A stretch of DNA of 64,000 nt from Brachypterus glaber (lineage: Eukaryota > Arthropoda > Insecta > Coleoptera > Kateretidae): NCBI GenBank assembly GCA_958510825.1, contig OY294044.1, positions 70,940,095 through 71,004,094 on the forward strand, given 5' to 3'. This document shows, piece after piece, positions 11,245-22,243 of this stretch. The position numbers and the translations under genes are program-made. Numbering within the stretch: position 1 is the stretch's first letter; every line of letters starts with the position of its first letter. The notes beneath the pieces are model-generated. The model saw only the letters and a list, made by a program, of their open reading frames with translations. It had not been told where the DNA came from and did no database searches.

Positions 11245-12398
11245 TACACGGTGTATTTTAAATAGCGTCGGAAATATTAACAGATGATTCTACATCATAA
11301 AATATGACAAAAAGTTCCTATAAACATATGTCTAAAAATGCGTCAAAGTGGCGTGAAAGTGGCTAAAAAAATCGGTTTTTATTTAATAACTCAGGAACCC
11401 TTTAAGATATATCAACGAGGTTTTGCACTTCAACTAATCCTACCAAGGCCCGTTTTTATGTGTTATTTTCATGTACTTATTTCAACCAGGGGTGTGCGAA
11501 ACGAGGGGGGGGCTTATCAGTTTTTTGTCTCAAACTTTTTTCTGTGTAACTTTTTTGCAATTTTATTTTTGAAATATGATTCCTCAGGTCAAAATACATA
11601 AAAAAGGTACTCTTGTTGTAATACTGTAGGATTAACCGTTTTCGAGAAAAATTCATTTGAAGGTGAAATTCCACGGTTCGAGGACAAAAAATTAAATACT
11701 AAAACGTTGAAAACCAAAATTTTAATGATGCAGGGTGAATGTACATTAAAAAATATACAGGTACCTCCAAAAATGAATCCTAATGGAGCTATGATCTCCT
11801 AAATATGCACCATTTTTAAAGGGCAATGGTAGCTTTAAAAGCGTTTTTTCGACCTACATGTATGGAAACTTTTTTTCTTAGTTTTTGATGTAGATTAACC
11901 TTGCATCATTAAAATTTTGTTTTCCGACATTTTAGTATTTAATTTTTCGTCCTCGAACCGTGAAATTTCACCTTCAAATGAACTTTTCTCGAAAACGGTT
12001 AATCCTACAGTATTACAACAAGAGTACTTTTTTTATGTATTTTGACCTGAGGAATCATATTTCAAAAATAAAATAGCAAAAAAGTTACACAGAAAAAAGT
12101 TTGGGACAAAAAACTGATAAGGCCCCCCCGTTTCGCACACCCCTGGTTTAAATAAGTACGTGAAAATGACATAAAAAGATGGGCCTTATTAGGATTAATT
12201 CACTTGCAAAACCTCGTTAATATATCTCAAAGGGTTCCTGAGTTATTAAATAAAAACCGATTTTTTTAGCCAATTTCAAAGGGGCGTAGCTCCCTTATCA
12301 AGCATTTTTAGACATATGTTTATAGGAACTTTTTGTCATATTTTATCATGTAGAATCACCTGTTAAAATTTCCGACGCTATTTCAAATACACCCTGTA
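11245..12398. mobile_element. Foldback element, two ~510-bp inverted arms
   Basis: The left end TACACGGTGTATTTTAAATA pairs with the right end, whose reverse complement is TACAGGGTGTATTTGAAATA. Pairing continues inward with few differences to about 11755 and 11880, leaving a centre of about 120 bases. Landmarks read from both ends include TAGCGTCGGAAAT, ACATATGTCTAAAAATG, CTCAGGAACCCTTT and the GTAATACTGTAGGATTAACC block. Flanking bases are TA-rich, consistent with TA duplication. There is no transposase. Open frames inside are translations of the arms. A diverged half copy is at 37960-38390. Confidence 0.85.
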
Positions 12399-13925
12399 TG
12401 TACACGACTAGTGATTAAATCTTTTCTCCTTATATTTATGTTGTGATCGTCTGTTCTAAATGATATTTTATCACACAAATATGTATTAATTTGATATTTT
12501 CAGCTTTTAAAATGTGGATAGGGGGGCATAAAGGAGAATGTTTTTAAATGGATATTTGGTCATGTGATCATCATTTTAAATCTAATTAAGTTCTGTATTT
12601 GACCGTAAATTTTTATTTTTTTTAAGTTTGTATTTTCATTTTTTTTTTTTTTGCTAAAAAAGGCGATTTTTAGGATTTCTTTTGTACTTTTTTATCATAT
12701 GTCGTTTAAAAGTATAGGATTACGTTTTTGCATCATGAAATTAATTATTCTTCAAAATTGGATTGATTTTTTTAAAGAAATTTTGACGAAAATTTGACCA
12801 TGGTCTCATAAAGAATTTTTTTCACTACTAGCTTTAGAACATACCATTATTTATCATGTTTTAAGACTGTGAGCTCAATTTTCTTCACCTATAGCAATAA
12901 TAATTTTTTCTCTCCTAGTAGGAGTAAATTTTATAAACAATTGATTTCTGTCACTTTAGACGTTTCAGTTCTTTGTGCAATTTTTACTAATTAAACCCAA
13001 GAAAATAGCTTGAAATAACTTTTTATTTATTAAATATAATTAATCATAATTATTACCAATTAATACAATCAATAATTTGCTAAAAATTATAAAAAAAATA
13101 AAAAAAAAAGGAAATTTTTAAACTTCAGTTCAAAATATTTATTTGAGCAAATGTCATTGATCAAGGCTGTTTATGAAAATTTCAAGAAATATAATTTCTG
13201 TTAACTTATTTTATTATTTGAATAAAAATAGTTAAATAGTGCTAGTAGTGAAAAAAACTAATATATAAACTGCGGTATAGAAGACTATTATAGCCTCGCT
13301 CTTAAATCCAAAGCTGCGTAGCTGTCTTTTCTACCTGGGTATATAATAACTATTATATGCTTTAAAATAATTTATCACGACTCCCTGTTCTCAAAAAAAT
13401 GTACCCTATGTACTCTGCCCTCATTTTGAAAGCTAAAAATATCAAATGTATGCAAAAACGTCGTTAAAGTTGTTTTATTTACATGTTTCAAATCTGGTAG
13501 ATATCTACACAAAAGTTAAGAGAAGGGTTAACTTTACTACAACTTTACTACAACTTTAGATTACATATCATATAAAATAATATATAATTTAAGTCTCCCT
13601 TTCTAGAAATCTAACTCATTACCAGGATTCTGCTATCTCTGCCTTAATTTATCCTATTTTGGTATTAGTATCCCAATTTATTCAACGCTGAAAACCACGT
13701 GCTAATACGACTTATTCTGCTTTGACATGGATATATTTAAGCTAATGTTATCTCTGCTAACAACTATAAAACATGTCATCACTAAATCTTGTTGTTAGCA
13801 GAAATTTACCTTTCTAATTACGTTATGACAGTGAACTATTAAACCGGCGTCTAGTTAGCCATGAGAAACGTGAATTTATCTGTTAAATGCACACATAAAT
13901 TCGCTTGTCCTGAAATCGAATAACT
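12399..13925. other. AT-rich stretch without a gene
   Basis: No gene recognised. TTTTTTTCACTACTAGC near 12820 and GCTAGTAGTGAAAAAAA near 13240 are inverted copies, which may mark the ends of an old element of about 0.42 kb. Confidence 0.35.
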
Positions 13926-14365
13926 ATACACGGTGTTTGCAGTTTTTTTTTGCAATAAAAGGGGGATGATTCTACATCACCAAACATAAAAAACCAACAC
14001 AGGCACATGTGTCCGGAAATATGCCCTAAGGTAGCTACGACCCTTCGAAGATGTACATATTAAATGATTAACAAAAAAAGCACCAATAAAATTTTAATAC
14101 TGCAAGATTCTTCACTAAGCAAAAAAAGAGTTCTTTACAGGAACACCTAAATTTAATAATAGAGGAGTTATAGCCTTTTAAAAATTAACATTTTTGGTGG
14201 CAGAAAATGTTACTTTCTCTTAATTGCATTGCACAGTTGCTCCTACAGTGTTATATATAACATATAACATTTGTATGTAATTTTACTCAAAGAATCTATA
14301 TTTTTAACAAAAAAATCCATAAAAAATATACATAAAACAGTTTGGGGGCAAACATGTGTTAAGCT
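13926..14365. mobile_element. Half copy of a foldback element (family of 34.3-35.0 kb)
   Basis: Starts TATACACGGTGTTTGCAG and then aligns by eye, in inverse orientation, to 34570-35009. Shared blocks include GGAAATATGCCCTAAGG, AAAAAAAGCACCAATAAAAT, TTTTTGGTGGCA and GTTGCTCCTACAGT. No matching right arm follows, so only one arm is present. It is non-coding. Confidence 0.65.
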
Positions 14366-14438
14366 TAACACATTTTGTCCGGCCACGCACTCCTTTGGAT
14401 AGATTAAAAAAAATAGCTAATGGCCTTTATTAATAATA

Positions 14439-14642
14439 TGGTCTGTTTTTTTAAGCAAGATAGTAAAGTAAAAAATATTTTTTAAACAGATTCGAATATT
14501 GGATGTTCGAATATACATACTGCGTAGTTTATTTTATAAAACATAACTATATTCTATACACAAACATATACTATTCAAACCTGTTGTAAAAATATTTACT
14601 GTGAGATTTTTAATTTACTATCTTGCTTGAAAAAACAGACCA
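14439..14642. mobile_element. TA-flanked MITE, 204 bp
   Basis: The terminal inverted repeats are about 29 bases long: TGGTCTGTTTTTTTAAGCAA at the left, with the right end reading the same on the other strand (TGGTCTGTTTTTTCAAGCAA), continuing as GATAGTAAA on both. TA is present immediately outside both ends. This is the signature of a Tc1/mariner-type MITE. It is non-coding. Confidence 0.85.
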
Positions 14643-15394
14643 TAGTAAACATGCAAAATGTCGTGGCTCTAGCTGAAAGCAGAATTTATTTTTAGTACAC
14701 TGCTAACAGTGTGTATGTGAACTTACGACTGTGGAATTCTTGATTTCTATAATTTTGTTTACCCATGCTCAAATCCATATAATTATCAATATCATCAAGG
14801 CTGGTTTGAGGCTGCTCTGTGGACCATATCTCAATTCAATTTTTTCATTACACCTAAATTTTTAAGCTCTGCATACTTAGTTACTTACTTACTTACCTTC
14901 TTTTCAGATTACTCTTCAAAATATCTTTAAGCAAACTCTCTTGTCTTACTATGTGACCTACTGCTTGGTCAGTAATTAGAAAGAGATATAAATATTTATA
15001 TGTAATCAGGAGTTTTCTATAGTAAAAGCTATTTAAAATTCGTCGTTTTTATAATATTTGTTCAAACATTTCGTTTGCAGAACAAGTAATTTTTACTTTA
15101 TGGTCCCAAATAAAATATTGTGGGTAACACATTTCCAGGCTGGAAGTGACCTGCTCACCCCTCAACATAGTTATTGTTTTCCAATCTTTAAAAAAATATT
15201 TTCTATCCTGTTTTATTTCATAAAATTAAAAGTTTATAAAATTCGGTATCACAGTTAACTAGTTATAAAACATTAAACAGTAAATAATATTTAGAACAAT
15301 GCATCTTGTGTTTATTACTACTCCAAACATTGCCGTTGCAACTTAATGTTATTGTACTCCTCGCAGCTTCCCAGCTAAGTTTACAATTCTAAAC
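14643..15394. other. AT-rich stretch without a gene
   Basis: No gene recognised. A short CTTA tandem run (ACTTACTTACTTACC) lies near 14882. The open frame at 15058-15258 has no recognisable motif. Confidence 0.35.
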
Positions 15395-16010
15395 GACTTT
15401 TAAGGGGTCTATCTATCTTCAAATTTTAAAAATAATCTTTTTTTTAACGTTTTTTTTTTTATATAGAAAGAAAAGATATATCATTGTGAAATTTTGTATA
15501 GTGACGCACGGATCTGTGGCTACGGGAAATATGTTTGAAATGTGTGTGCAAGTGAGAGGTCCGTTGTAGGCACGCCTCTCTTGACGGAAAGAAGAGAGCG
15601 CGAATGATTCCTCTCCCTTTTGTCTGAGACTTTCTTTTATGCGGAGAACTATAGGTATGTTTATTTATATTCAACGAATACAAAAAAAAATAGATTTTTA
15701 AAGTGCCATGTTTTGGCCATAATTTTTTTTGGAAAAAAAAAAACATAAAAAAAGTGGTCGCCATGATTCTGGCAGTTTGGATCGACTGAAAAATAAATAA
15801 AAACGAGATATTATTCAGTATTGAAGTAGTTATAGCTAAAAGAAAATTTTATGGCCAAAAAAATAACAAAATTGCGGACTTTTTTCTTTGAAAATTTTTC
15901 AACATTTTCGAAACATTTGTTATTTTTTGGCCAAAAATGTTTATTCTAGTTCGGACTATAGCGACTTCAATACTGAATAATATCCCGTTTTTATTTTTTT
16001 ATTTCAGTCG
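15395..16010. repeat. Dispersed repeat, inverted relative to 7657-7940, with a partial palindrome
   Basis: 15395-15810 matches the reverse complement of 7657-7940. Its end, TACTGAATAATATC and neighbours, is then repeated in the opposite direction at 15940-16010, so the right part is a palindrome with TGGCCAAAAAATAACA inside both arms. A 154-base insertion interrupts the left part (15499-15652). Confidence 0.7.
15499..15652. mobile_element. Small insertion in the repeat, empty site visible at 7.8 kb
   Basis: The repeat at 7840 reads straight through GTAGGTATGTTTATTC (rc orientation considered). Here the same junction is split by about 154 GC-richer bases starting TAGTGACGCACGGATC and ending GCGGAGAACTATA. 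The ends are TATAGT and ACTATA. A related stretch (CCTCTCACTTGCACACACAT) is at 43310-43340. It is probably a small TA-targeting MITE and is non-coding. Confidence 0.6.
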
Positions 16011-16105
16011 ACCAAATTATAATTAGATTTATAATATAATTATATTTCATTATAATCGAAGCTAATTGTGGAGCAAACATACAAAAACCGATAAATCCAT
16101 GTTAT

Positions 16106-16362
16106 CCAATGGAGCTCTCTACAACTAGAATTATGAAACAAAAGACGTCTACCCTATCTCTATCTCGTTTGTGCTACATTTTCCAGCCAACCAAATAAAT
16201 ACTGTATTTGTTTTTCATACAACAAATACAGTATTTATTTGGTTGGTCGGAAAGTGTAGCACTGAGCGGCACGAATGAACATAGCTAATGTGAATATGTA
16301 GAATAAGATAATTCTACTAAAATTTAGAGGGCGCCAGTAATTTCTTTAATAAAAATAATATT
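16106..16362. repeat. Dispersed repeat with ~26-bp perfect palindrome, copy 1
   Basis: Contains CCAACCAAATAAATACTGTA / TACAGTATTTATTTGGTTGG as the arms of a hairpin with a short spacer. It then has AGTGTAGCACTGAGCGGCAC and ends near AGGGCGCCAGTAATTTC. It is the reverse complement of 35798-36040. Unknown element class. Confidence 0.7.
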
Positions 16363-16755
16363 TAATCCTAAAAAAATTTAAAAATCTTAAAACTGGCGAA
16401 AACTGTTTATGGATCATATAATTATCGGCTTTTGCTTGTATATGATGCGCTACATCAAGAAAGCGCTACAAAATTAGTAAGAATTTTTTTTAGGTTGAAA
16501 CATGGGGTCCTGAGTGGCACCAGGTTATGTTATGTTACTTTTTAACTACGTCACCAGTTAAGGGTTAAAAATAAGAAAACAATAATATTATAGTAAAAGC
16601 GAACGCGCCTTCGCCAAAATTGGAAATAAATCGCTTAAACCACATAAATTATATAAATAAAGGGGGACCCCCCTAGAGTAAAAATCAATTCAGGTACATT
16701 CCCCCTATACAAATTCTTTTCTACTACCTGACTACTAGGTTTGTTTGAGTACCTT
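16363..16755. other. Stretch without a gene
   Basis: Nothing recognised. A short GC-containing patch around 16440-16480 has AGCGC repeated twice. Confidence 0.35.
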
Positions 16756-16911
16756 ACACTGAAAAAAAAAGTTTATTTGGGTTAATTAAATATTTGGTTG
16801 GATATGAACAAATAAATATTTGCTTGTGACAAATAAATTTTACCCAATTGCGAAAATCAAAAATATCGAGATCCATAATTTAACTTACGTATACTTATAG
16901 TGAAGAGATAT

Positions 16912-17434
16912 TATTTTAAAAAATCAAACTTTTAGTCATCATTCACTTTATTAATAATTTAGGTTAGTTACCGGTTTCGATTATCATCGTCAGACTACAA
17001 GAAATTACACAAGTTAGAGATTATTTTAAGAAAAACAAAGTTTATCTTACCTAGCCAAAAATATACAAAAATACTATATCCATAAAAGGTCAAAAAAGGT
17101 CAAAAACAACCAACATTTATAAATGTAAAACACAGTAACGTAACGTCCACTTCAATTTACAAGACAATATAAACATAATATTAACAATAAAATCACAAAA
17201 CACGTGTTTGAACATACAGTATATAAATAATAAATGTCAAAAATCAAGAGTTTTTTTAAAAATCTATAATCAATATTAGGGATGTTCTAAGCTAAGGTGT
17301 GTAAGAAAAAGAAGTAGAAGAAGAAAAGGAAAAGAAAAGCAGAAGAAGGAAAGAAAAAGAAAAGGAAGAGGAAGAAGAATAGGTATAAGCATTTTAAGGG
17401 ATGGGTAAAATATTTTTAAACACTATTCAACATA
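16912..17434 (-). repeat. Penelope-like terminal repeat, left, inverted
   Basis: 523 bases that match the reverse complement of 18068-18524 almost perfectly. I saw one substitution outside a single indel of about 65 bases near 17277-17342. It contains a polypurine tract (about 17310-17385) made of GAA/GGA runs. The hammerhead-like motif lies on the minus strand near 16965-17000. Confidence 0.85.
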
Positions 17435-17968
17435 TTAGTGAGGTTGTTGTTAGCCAATTTAGCCAACCTCACTTCTTTGTTAAATATCACAAATGAAATT
17501 AAATATATATCAATTCCTTACATAGGTCCAATTAGTCAAAGTATTGCAAATTTATTTAGGGGTTCATTTAAAGTCTCATTTAAACCACTTTCTAATATTA
17601 AAACCCACTTGATTAAAAACAAAGACCCTATTGAAAAGTTGTCAAAATCGGGAGTTTATAAGATCAACTGTAACTCTTGTGAGTGTTTTTATATTGGACA
17701 AACGGGAAGATCTTTTGATGTTAGATTGGGCGAACATTTAGAAGGAAAGAAGTTCTCACATTTTTTAAATCACCTAAGAGACGAAACACATACATTCGAG
17801 CGGAATTCTAATTTTGAAATTCTACATATACAAGATGGTGGAGTTAAATTGGATCTTTATGAAGAATTAGAGATTAGTAGTTTTGCTCATAAGTATCCTG
17901 AAAATATTTTAAATATACAGCTTACGTTCCCCCGTTCTAACACTACACTTTTTAGCTTATTCTTGTAA
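17435..17968 (+). pseudogene. Penelope-like element, GIY-YIG endonuclease C-terminus
   Basis: An open frame to the stop after 17968 encodes about 177 residues. The listed start at 17438 is a GTG inside the frame and no ATG fits, so the N-terminal reverse transcriptase is missing. Residues 22-68 (YISIPYIG, then VSFKP, then KDPIEKL) are the linker typical of Penelope-like elements. The nuclease follows: GVY at 72-74, a cysteine cluster at 78, 81 and 83, YIGQTGR at 85-91, His 108/112/118 and a Glu cluster at 142-145 (YEELEI). GIY-YIG nucleases of these elements nick target DNA for reverse transcription. The endonuclease module itself has no stop or frameshift and keeps the expected Tyr, Arg and Glu residues. 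Because it lies between inverted terminal repeats without a promoter-proximal RT, it cannot be autonomous. Confidence 0.88.
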
Positions 17969-18067
17969 TACTTGCGGTTGTTTTATATATGTGCATACAT
18001 TTATGTATCTAGATTAGAATTTTAAGAAATAACATTTCTTAATATTTTAATTTCAATTTTTCAGGAT

Positions 18068-18524
18068 TATGTTGAATAGTGTTTAAAAATATTTTACCCA
18101 TCCCTTAAAATGCTTATACCTATTCTTCTTCCTCTTCCTTTTCTTTTTCTTTCCTTCTTCTGCTTTTCTTTTCCTTTTAAAAAAACTCTTGATTTTTGAC
18201 ATTTATTATTTATATACTGTATGTTCAAACACGTGTTTTGTGATTTTATTGTTAATATTATGTTTATATTATCTTGTAAATTGAAGTGGACGTTACGTTA
18301 CTGTGTTTTACATTTATAAATGTTGGTTGTTTTTGACCTTTTTTGACCTTTTATGGATATAGTATTTTTGTATATTTTTGGCTAGGTAAGATAAACTTTG
18401 TTTTTCTTAAAATAATCTCTAACTTGTGTAATTTCTTGTAGTCTGACGATGATAATCGAAACCGGTAACTAACCTAAATTATTAATAAAGTGAATGATGA
18501 CTAAAAGTTTGATTTTTTAAAATA
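18068..18524 (+). repeat. Penelope-like terminal repeat, right
   Basis: Inverted partner of 16912-17434. It reads ATGTTGAATAGTGTTTAAAA inward-to-outward, has a CT-rich tract (18115-18178) and ends at TTTGATTTTTTAAAATA. Penelope-like elements are known to carry terminal repeats in direct or inverted arrangement. This pair is in the inverted arrangement and close to identical, which suggests a young insertion. Confidence 0.85.
18439..18471 (+). ncRNA. Hammerhead-like motif in the Penelope terminal repeat (degenerate)
   Basis: TAGT-CTGACGA, a short central segment, GAAA, CCGGTA, then ACTA. The two outer 4-mers pair as stem I (TAGT with ACTA). CTGACGA and GAAA match the hammerhead core. ACCGGT is a self-complementary minimal stem III, and GTA fits the NUH cleavage triplet. 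Stem II is weak: T450 does not pair, and at most two pairs form around TAA. Terminal repeats of Penelope-like elements are known to carry minimal hammerheads thought to act as dimers. This one looks like a decayed or marginal version. Confidence 0.5.
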
Positions 18525-18712
18525 AATTTTATTTCTGTGAAATAAATTTTATTTCTGTCAAATGAAACATTTTTTTTTCCATTATTAAATCATTTTGAAA
18601 TTAAAATTATTTGTTTACATGAACTAAATATATATTTGACACAACCAAATATGTATTTGTGCATATCCAACCAAATATTTAGTTGACGCAAATAAACTTT
18701 TTTTTCAGTGTA

Positions 18713-20954
18713 TCCAGATATATTTTTATAGCAGAACTGCTAACTTTATTTTTTTAGTTTAGGCAGGTGCAATAATTCTTGAAGTATATTTTATTACTTT
18801 GTTAAAGCTTATTTGAACATTTATGCGAAGATATGTGCAGTATATTTGCATAGCTTTGTTTATACAAAAATAATTGGGCTAGATAAAAATCAATTAGAAC
18901 GTTGTGTGGTTTAAGTTTTGTGATAATAGTCAAGTGACACAGTTTAGACTATATTTAGAGCGCATTAAATTCCATAACATTATCCAAGTTTCTGTGTTAA
19001 TTAGATTATGTAGTGATGTGGGAATAAGCTTATTTTTGTCTCATTATATTAAAATAATAGCAAGCTGACATGGATACACTTTCTAGACGGGTGGTAATAT
19101 TTTTAAATCGCTATATCATGAGAACTAATAACTACTCAAAGTTTCTATATTGGAAGAAGGATATCGTTTAAAGGTGAGTTGTGCTAAATTTGAACAATAT
19201 GTTTTTGTTTAAAAATGTGCAAAATGATGAAAAGAGATGATGAAAAACTGTTTACCAAGTTTATTTGTTAATAATAATCAAAATTAATATTCGTTAACCA
19301 TTTTATGATGGACCAAAAAATGGGTATCTTTTGTTTATCTAAACATCAACATTTAGAATGTCAAATAAAAATACTATAAAATATTAATTAAATGTTTTTT
19401 TTTTTAACTATGTAACTTTTTCATAATCTAGTTTTTTATTTATATCATTGAAATATCATTACTTAACAAGTTGAAGGCCACAATAAATTACTAGTCTGGG
19501 GACACACTGTCTCATAGGGCAGTATGGCCCAAGCACATTGTGTATCTTACAGCACGTTAAATTCGTAAAAATTAATAAAAAACTAAGTACTTTAATTTTA
19601 CAGACAAGGGCAGTTATAACAACACACACACACGTTGGCCTAGGCCTTACAATATTAGTCAATATGCAAAGTTGTTAGGTGCAATGTTGTTATGAAACGA
19701 ATGCTTTGTACATTTTTTTCTTTTTTGCTCTAAAATTTTAAAAAACTTACATTTAAATTGATGACTGATTTCGGGTTGGCATTAGAGTTTTTGCTATAAT
19801 TAAAATTCTAAGAACAAATTATATTTTGATATATTTTATAGTCATGTCTTCTATTTTTACTGCAAGTTACCAAGCCACAATTTACACGGTAAAAAATTAC
19901 CTAAACACAAAATGTTGTAGAAAACGTCAAGCGATAGGCTTTTTTCTGTTGCCAACCCAAAAGAAAAAAAAAAGTACACACCTCTTATGGGCCTATAAGG
20001 GTGTGTTATCGCAAAATAGAAAAATAAGTTATATTATGTTACCTAAACATTAGTTAGGTATGTTACTTATAAAAAGGAACTCTGCTCAAAAAAACTCATG
20101 TCTATAAAATTTTAAGGTAAGGGAATTTACAAATGCATCGTGTAAAACTAAAAATTAAAAAAAAATATTTATAAATGTATTAACAAACGAAAAAGGCATT
20201 GGTATTAAAGCGTAATAACGGTTGGCATTGACATATTATTAAATTATATTTACTATATATTTACATATCTACGTATGGCGCTTTAAGTGTTTCTAAATCG
20301 CTATATTGGAAACTTAATTCTTAATTATTTTATCTTTAAACAAGGTCAAATCAGTAAAGTATTACGTCAACGGGGCCCGCTTAAAATTTGATTGGTTAAT
20401 TTGGAAAGTCGCCTATATAGGTTTTAACAAAATACTTGTTCTATTCAGAAAAAAATAAAAAAATATTACTCCTTACGTGAATAGGTTATAAACGTTTTAT
20501 AAATATGTTTTTAAACAGAACCATTTGTAAAAAGAATTCACAGTATTTTCCATTCAATTTATGAAAAAACACCTTAAAAAAATCTTGTAAATGTGCCATT
20601 TTAGTTCAGCATATTGCAACCGACAATATATGGTCAGATAGTCCTGAAAACCAAGACCAAACAAACCCAATAAAGTAATAAGTAAAATGTAATTATTAAA
20701 AAATGTGCGAGTAGTTTAGGATTAGTGTAATTTGTTTAAACAGGTCGAGCGTCAGAACAAGCTTTTGCCGGGTAAGCGCCCCCTACGGAGCTTTCAGCAG
20801 GACAAATAATCGACGAGCCACCCTCAACGTCGTTTTAGAACTTTTAACAAGCACGAGCTATGACAGTTATGGAAATTTTACGCCAAAACATGGTGAGCGT
20901 GGTTCAAATACCATCTTTGTTCAAACTTTTTCATTACAAAGATAACATCGCTAA
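18713..20954. other. AT-rich stretch without a gene
   Basis: No gene recognised over about 2.2 kb. There is a CA run (ACACACACACAC) near 19621. A GC-richer patch at 20740-20840 (CGGGTAAGCGCCCCCTACGG) has no recognisable identity. The open frames at 19459-19662 and 19826-20053 show no motif. Confidence 0.4.
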
Positions 20955-21713
20955 AATTAAAATTGGAGCTTTCTTCGTCAGATCAATACGGCGCCGGACC
21001 TTTTATTAATTTTGATTAAATTTGGTACATCCTCATCAAATAGGGTCTAGATTACTAGACCGAAAGGATTTTGCTAGAAAACGACTAGTTTTGGAGATAT
21101 TAGGGTGGCTCATTTATGACGTTTTTTAAAATTCAAAAACCTGATTTACAAATATCTAAATATCAGGACTTTTGTAAAAGATAAAAAGATATTTTTGCCA
21201 GATATCAAAAGAATATTTAATTTTACTCTTAACCAAGAAAAAATTTTACCACCAATTTCAATTCAATATGGCGGCCTACTAGATGCAACTTGTCAAATTT
21301 AAAAATGCTATCCCCAAAATACACCCGCTTTGATTTTTTTTATGTTTTGTCAGTGCACTCAGTGGTGGAGTATGCCTATAAAAATTAGAAAAGGTAAGTA
21401 TTGACATTTGTAGAAGTTAAAGCAAGAAATGTCCGATAAGGGTGAAATATAATGTTCTTTTGATATCTGACAAAAATATCTTTTTATCTTTTATGCAAGT
21501 CCTGATATTTAGATTTATGTAAATCATGTTTTAGGAATTTTAAAAAACGTCGAAAATGAGCCTAATATCTCCAAAACTAGTGGTTTTCTAGCAAAATTTT
21601 TCGGTCTAGTAATCTAGACCCTATTTGATGAGGATGTACAAAATTGGAGCAAAATCGGTGAGATGAAGGTCCGGTGCCGTATTGATTTGACGAAGAAGGC
21701 TCCAATTATAATA
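20955..21713. mobile_element. Foldback element, ~0.76 kb
   Basis: Inverted arms of about 300 bases. The left arm begins AATTGGAGCTTTCTTCGTCA and the right arm ends with its inverse (TGACGAAGAAGGCTCCAATT). Arms keep pairing through GGTCTAGATTACTAGACC-type sequence, CTAGTTTTGGAGATATTAGG and AAAAGATATTTTTG. The unpaired centre (about 21250-21400) contains AATATGGCGGCC. No coding sequence. Confidence 0.8.
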
Positions 21714-22243
21714 TTTTTTTAAATAATAGCTAAATGAACTTTTTCGCTTGCACTGTTAAAACTTGAGCATAATACCCATGCCGAACAAAAAAACAAAAAA
21801 AATTTTTGTTTTTTTCTTTGTTTTTATCAAAAATATGTTTGATACACTGTAAAAAATGCGGTTAAAATAAGAGAGTTTAACACTCAGTGTAAAATTAAGA
21901 TTAAATTCTAAAATTTATATGATTCTTTTATGGGAAATTTAACTGATTCTTTAAATTTACTCTTTAAATTTACGATAACACGTAATATTAAAGTTTAGAA
22001 TTAAATAAGGCTTTAAAATTAAAATATTCTAGGATAATAAAAATTTCTTTAAAAATACCCTTCGACTTTACGATGACAACGTAATATTAAGGTTATATCC
22101 TAAAATCAAGTATTTAAATTACCATTTTATGCAGTATAAAATAACATTATTATGTGATGGTATGTTTTATTTAAGAAAAACCATTCAAAATTCAATTTTA
22201 ATTTTTTTTTTAATAAAGCAATTAACTATATAATATTTAAAAA
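21714..22243. other. AT-rich stretch, possible MITE end
   Basis: No gene. TACACTGTAAAAAATGCGG at 21845 resembles the ends of the MITEs at 23150 and 54443, but no matching inverted end was found, so an element is not called. Confidence 0.35.

Larger units (their letters stand above)
16757..18710. mobile_element. TA-flanked MITE interrupted by a Penelope-like element
   Basis: The outer ends are CACTGAAAAAAAAAGTTTAT at the left and, on the other strand, CACTGAAAAAAAAGTTTATT at the right. TA lies outside each (16755-16756 and 18711-18712). The inverted similarity extends over about 90 bases, including AAATATTTGGTTGGATATG. Everything from about 16912 to 18524 is a second element placed inside. 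The MITE ends carry no coding sequence. Confidence 0.8.

Noticed and set aside
21370..21400. A GGTAAGT splice-donor-like site
   Set aside because: It lies in the centre of a foldback and has no acceptor or coding stretch around it.
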